The notes under the pieces: model-generated
What the model saw: the letters and a program-made list of their open reading frames with translations, nothing else
What the model was told of the DNA's origin: nothing
Databases searched by the model: none
In this document: piece by piece, positions 58,961 to 64,000 of the stretch
Numbering within the stretch: the stretch's first letter is position 1
Layout: the number at the start of each line of letters is the position of its first letter
Assembly (NCBI RefSeq): GCF_003254395.2
Contig: NC_037650.1
Location: 6,510,071-6,574,070 of the forward strand
Origin: Apis mellifera
Taxonomy: Eukaryota; Arthropoda; Insecta; Hymenoptera; Apidae
DNA length: 64,000 nucleotides
Direction: 5' to 3'
Translations under genes and position numbers: made by a program

Positions 58961-60142
58961 TGGCCGACAAACAGCGACTACGGACGAGTCTCCTCTGTTC
59001 CGGTAGACTGCGACCTCAGCCCGCTTCGAGATGTAATTTCGTAGCCTCCTGCCATTCCATCTCGCCGCTAAAAACCGCTTTTTGGAATCGATCCGTCCCG
59101 TCTTTCAAACGTCCCGCTGTTAAATTATTTGAACGTTGAATCGAGTTTGACGGTGGAAATTATCGGCCCACGAATTTAATTGGTAAGAAAATATAGAAAA
59201 ATTAAGTGTAGATATTAATTACATTATTGAGCACGTTTTTTTGGTAATTGTAGAAAGTTTGTGATCTTGGTAATTTTAGCTAGTTAGAAAAGCTGTTTTC
59301 GCTAGTTTGTTTTTTCCTTTTTTACAATTTTGGAGATATTGGAAGCACGTCGGTGTAGGAAAGGAAAGAGTAGTAAGATAAGAAAATTCATTCTTGTTTT
59401 CAACCGTCGAGTAATTTTCTTCGCAGATCGTTTTCTGCTTTTTCCTTCTCCTCTCTTTTTTTTAATCTCCAGTTTGTAATTCTTCAATCATTTAATATTA
59501 CGATGATCAACTTTATTATGGAATAGCTGTTTAGCAATTGAGATATATGTTACGTATATCGAGGGGGAGGGAGGGAGAGAGGAACTACTTTTATCGAGAT
59601 CGTTATGTCGTTTAGAATCGTGATAAAGCAACGATCGACAACGATGTGTGGGTTCAAGGATTTAAAGTGTTAGTGAAAAGAATGGATTTCGAGGGGAGGG
59701 GGGGGGGCAGCTTTGGGAGAGGACATCAAAGCGGCAGATATCGTGGTGGGGCCTTTCATGGCTGCCATTATCGCGTTACTTCCGCGTGGCCGAACGTCAT
59801 TTTCCTCACACCCCCGTGATGATTTGAGGGCAACCGAGCCACCGACCCAACCCCTCACGGCTTGTTGGGGCCATTATGTTACTGCATCGCGGCGGCGCCT
59901 CTGCATTTCGCGCGATTCCAATGCACCGATGCACATTTTCCTCCCCCCTCCTCCCCCCCATTTCGGTTGGCAAACGTTAAAAACAACACTAGCAAATATT
60001 TATTAAAATTTTAAAACCGCGAACGGCCTGCCGCTCGCCAACCTACAAATTACCTTACAACACCGACTCCTCCAAATAGAATTTGAAATCGCGAATTGAA
60101 TTTTTCACGCGCGCGACGAGAAAGCGGAATATTTCCGTGGCG

Positions 60143-60170
60143 AAAAAAAGAAGAAGAAGAAGAAGAAGAA
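60143..60170. repeat. (GAA)n microsatellite
   Basis: A run followed by about seven GAA units. Confidence 0.88.
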
Positions 60171-61540
60171 TAGAGAAGCGGGAAAAAAAGCACGCAATCA
60201 AATATAAATCCCCGTATCCTCGCATTAACGAGTAAAATCCATAAATCACTTATATTCGCGCGCACAGGAGAAAGAGGAAAGATTTGAAAACGTCACCGAC
60301 TTCAAAGAGCGCTCCATCACGAGGCGCATCCATCCCTTGATGACAACGTTACCTGTGTGCACCTGCGCAACCGCTAACCGGCTCGAGAAGGCCGGAAAAT
60401 CGTTTCGCGGTCCCCGATGGAAATCTTCCACGAGGCGAAGAAAATCCGGTCGAAGATCTCACGCTCGATTATCTTTACGGGCGACATTAGCGGGGGGAGG
60501 GAAAGAGGAGGGAGGAGAGGGCCATTAGTTATAGTCGTCATCCTCCATCCATGCCCGGATGACGGGGTTTCTCTACGCCCGTGACGTCAACGTCGAATTC
60601 CAGCGTGGGCGGGCACGAGTCGAAATGGGCTCGTCTCTCCCTTCGACTGTAAGAGCCTCCGTCTCCTCGCCCCAATCCTCCTGGAGCCTCGTCCTCCGCC
60701 ACCACCTCGACGGCCACCACCTCTCGCCTCCTGCATTAAGCACTTCGCAACGACAATTTGCGATACATTTGCAAGTGCGCGCCGCGACTTCATATTCCAT
60801 TCCAACTCCGCGGAAAATTTCTGGGAAGGCAGACAATCTCACGGTGACTGTGTGCGAGAGTAGAGAACGAGAGAGAGTAGAGAGAGAGAGAGAGAGGCGT
60901 AGCGCGAATGGAAACGGAAATGAGAGAGAGAGAGAACGATTCGTGGTCCACCGTATCTCCGCAGAAAGTGTCTCTGGTCGAACGATTCCACGGCTGGGTG
61001 AAGCAGTTACGTTTTTGCCCTGGCCGACGTTTTACAGCGTCATGGTTCTTTAATCAACGCCGACCAACCGTCGTATCGTATTCAACGATGAAAAGTGTGT
61101 TTTTAAAGATCGGGAAATGTCGCGGTGGGAGGACGATCGATTGGCCGGACGAATGGTCGAAACTATTAATTTATAAATAATAAAGTCATTTTAAGTCGAC
61201 TCGATTATTAAAGAAAAACTTTATCAGAAGAGTTTTGAATTACAGAACTCGTTTCCAGTGCACCGAAGCATGAGCCCACGAAAGCGGTAATTTAAGCAGC
61301 GAGTGCGTTCGTGGATCGTTAATTAGGATCGTAACTTTCCAAGTAATCTGGAATCGCATTTCACGGTGGTACCGATGTGCCGCGCACGAAGTCGATTTAT
61401 CAGCGAGGCCGACCGTTGTCATGGGGATGCGACCCGCCCCCTTAAACCAACTCGCAACCCCCATGCAAACCATGCGCATGGAGCCTAGAAAATAATCCCG
61501 CTCTCGCCTGGTTGGCGAGACCGACCACAAGTCGTGTCCC

Positions 61541-61566
61541 TTTTTTTTAAAAAAAAAAAAAAAAAA
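61541..61566. repeat. T8A18 tract
   Basis: Eight T directly followed by eighteen A, so the centre is a perfect T8/A8 palindrome able to form a hairpin. It can also act as a nucleosome-excluding poly(dA:dT) tract. Confidence 0.88.
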
Positions 61567-64000
61567 GAACGACTCGAAAAATATATTTCACGATCGCGCT
61601 CGTAGAAATCTTTTTAAGAGAAGAATAGCCGACGTTAAAAGTTCCTTAACCGCGTTTAAGCATCGCCGATAATTTCTCACGAAAGTCGGCCGCTTATCTG
61701 CCGGTGGAATCTTCGTTCGCACGAGGATTTCCCAAGATAAGTATCCGAGACAATCCGTGTCTAAAAATGTTGCCTGGATTTAACGTTAAAAAAAAAAAAA
61801 GGTTCCACGTTCTCCACGTTTTCTCTTTCTCTTCTTTCTCCTTCGTCGTGAAATTTTCCACCAATTCGCCACCACCGTTCGACGGAGTATCAATAAAGTA
61901 TCCGAGTTAATTGATCACGCGAAAGCACGATTCTCGCGTGGAGTGGATGATGATGAATCGGCAAACTAATTAGAAGACAAGACCGACGAGAGCGAATCGT
62001 TTTAATAAACTCTTTCGCGGGGTTCGAGAACATCTCGTCCCTCGAAAATCGTTTCTCTCACCGATCGAAGGACAATTGCTCGCCAACCTAATTACCTTCC
62101 CCTCGCGCCCCGTCCAATTTTGGCGCGCGAAGCGCCTACGCGAGGAAGTCGGCCCGTGCATCATACATTGCTTTCGACTTCTTTTTCCTCCCGTCGTTGT
62201 TTCACCAGCTCTCCCACGACTCGCCTCCGTGAAAGGTATCCACGGCACTCCTACTTAATTGTTGTTTATATCAAGCAATTTTTTCAAGCCTCACCGACTA
62301 GCGGCGTGTATGCACTCGTAAAGGCTAATGCGTGCACGTGGATCGCGTTTTAAAAGCGAGCCTCTCGTCTCTCTCTCTTTCTCTCTCCTCCACCGGTGGC
62401 TTCCCTTTTGTCGTGTAAGGCCGCATTTTTAACCTCGTGAACCTCGCTGACGGTCGCCGCCTCCTTTGCATCCCGACGTTTGCAAACGCCTCTCTCTCTC
62501 TCTATAATCTCGCAGAAACGAATGAAGTGTTTTCCTTTCTCCGCGTCGCGATACTCGCCTTTTGTCCGCTCGCTCTTTGTTCCCCGGGATTCGATATAAA
62601 ACTCTCCACTCCATCCATCCACTCGGATGTGCGTGCTTCCAATTATCCTCGCGAGATTATTAATACCGATTACCTTCTTTCTCGTGTGCAACGTGTATAT
62701 ATATATATTCGTCCCTTTCGAGTATAAGTATCTTGCAAAAGATACTGTCGATTCGAGAATAACATGTGATGCTCGTATTATTCGTCGAATAGGCAAATTC
62801 AAATTCCTCTCGAAGGATCGAATTCGAACGGAAGCGCGTTTCATGTTGGAAGGAGTGCCACCTTGCACGCGGGTGAGAAGAGTATCCCGCTGCGTGTTGT
62901 CGGCTACCTACCTACCTACCACTCACCATCGGTGAGATCCGTTCGCCTAAGGCCCCGCATTTATCATCGTGGGACCACCTCCGGTGACACTCGTCGCCAT
63001 TCGAGATTAACGTTAGATGCCTCTCGTCGAATCGATGGTGCGCAAGTGCATTCTGCCGTCATTTTTAAACGCGGGCAAACATCATTATACTGCTTCGACA
63101 CACGTCGACGTAACTCCCGATTATTTTTAACTGTTATAGCACGTAGAACAGCCGATGGATATTTCTTTGAACGAGATATTCTAATAGCGTTTAATAACAT
63201 TGTTGCCTCCGCCTAAAAACCGGTCGCCGAACACGGGGACGGAATCGCGGCAGAGATTGATGCCCGACAACGCGTTGTTAATTCTTTCTTCTTTTTCCTT
63301 TTTCTATATGTGTATCGTGTACGCGTATTCTAATATGCATAAATAAGATTGATGGGCCCCACGTGCACGCCGGAATTTCGATGGGACTTCCGTGAGCCTT
63401 CAAGTTCTTACCCCTTCAAGGGCGGAACACGGGCGATGCCGCGAGGCTGGAAATTAATCCTTCTTCTCCAAGGATTTTTCATTTTCATTCGACGTACACA
63501 GACACGTACGAGCATTCACGGACGGGTTGTTTTCTCGTTCCATGGAATCCAATAATTACGGGACGGTTCGTAATACCTAGTCAGACGTTACGTACCTATT
63601 CCTTGGTTTGTTTCTTTTTCTCGCTATCGGGTCGCGGATTCGCGTAAGGATCGAGAAATAGTGGAGAAAATAGTCTGCCAATAGTCGGAGGAGATGGTGA
63701 TCGACGTCGTCCAGTTTTTCCCTTTTTCCGATCATTGAAAAATGTTATTGGCGGTAATTAAACGTCATTAATTTCGCTTTATCGAGTGTTCTTCCACTCG
63801 ACGATATTTTAATATCCCCTTCAACAGGAATTCTATATCCGTCTTCGATGTAGCCAGACTTTTATTTTTCCATTTCCCGAATCATTATTATTCTTCTCTT
63901 ATTATCTTTTTGATGCTTCTTAACTTCCTTATATCATCCTTTATTCGCATCTTTGCGTTGTTGCAACGGATCAAATCCGAACAGGAAATATTCCTTTATC

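Larger units (their letters stand above)
58961..64000. other. intergenic sequence, no gene seen
   Basis: No coding exon recognised in the last 5 kb. AT-rich at 59150-59560, a G10 run at 59698-59707, CpG-rich with GA tracts at 60330-60940, pyrimidine tracts at 62365-62395 and 62490-62502. Apparent frames here (for example the - strand one at 62350-62868) follow the GA/CT tracts. Confidence 0.5.

Noticed and set aside
1..64000. CRISPR arrays, prokaryotic operons, viral or transposase genes
   Set aside because: None present; spliced Dll exons and composition show animal nuclear DNA, and no transposase or polymerase motifs were found in the reading frames.

Overview
The window is animal nuclear DNA, most likely from a hymenopteran insect (bee, wasp or ant). 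The only confidently recognised gene is Distal-less (Dll), whose last three coding exons lie at 2551-4628 on the + strand. The first encodes recognition helix 3 of the homeodomain and the last encodes the TVWPAV carboxy terminus followed by a stop. Splice sites and reading phases agree across all three exons, giving 504 coding bases in the window, or 167 residues. The hymenopteran assignment is an inference from the Dll protein, the abundance of CpG and TCGA, the alternation of AT-rich and CpG-rich blocks, many simple repeats, and short TTAGG-type motifs.

Layout. 1-2550: the 3' part of the large Dll homeobox intron; the exon encoding the first two helices of the homeodomain lies upstream of the window. 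2551-4628: Dll exons separated by introns of 958 and 616 bases. 4629 to about 4780: probable start of the 3' UTR, with an early AATAAA. From about 4.8 kb to the end, some 59 kb hold no recognisable multi-exon gene. Two single-exon candidates are worth noting, both on the - strand: a 116-residue possible membrane protein at 18378-18728, with an AATAAA downstream, and a 230-residue orphan frame at 40249-40941, whose stop codon overlaps an AATAAA. Neither could be assigned to a family.

The rest is intergenic or intronic sequence. AT-rich blocks lie at about 6.8-7.3, 12.7-15.4, 27.2-27.6 and 41.2-41.8 kb. CpG-rich blocks lie at about 30.1-30.6, 34.8-36.1, 38.6-39.1, 45.2-45.4, 48.6-48.9, 55.1-56.9, 58.7-59.1 and 60.3-60.9 kb. 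Both kinds are peppered with microsatellites, homopolymers, G-quadruplex-type tracts and perfect or near-perfect palindromes. A long exon-poor stretch beside a developmental homeobox gene is a reasonable place to look for Dll cis-regulatory elements, but nothing in the sequence alone proves such a function.

No tRNA, rRNA, CRISPR array, recognisable transposase or viral gene was found. I did not find a clear previously undescribed system. The most interesting leads are a pre-miRNA-like hairpin at 14696-14761, the small - strand gene at 18378-18728, the orphan frame and strong hairpin at 40249-40941, and several long palindromes.
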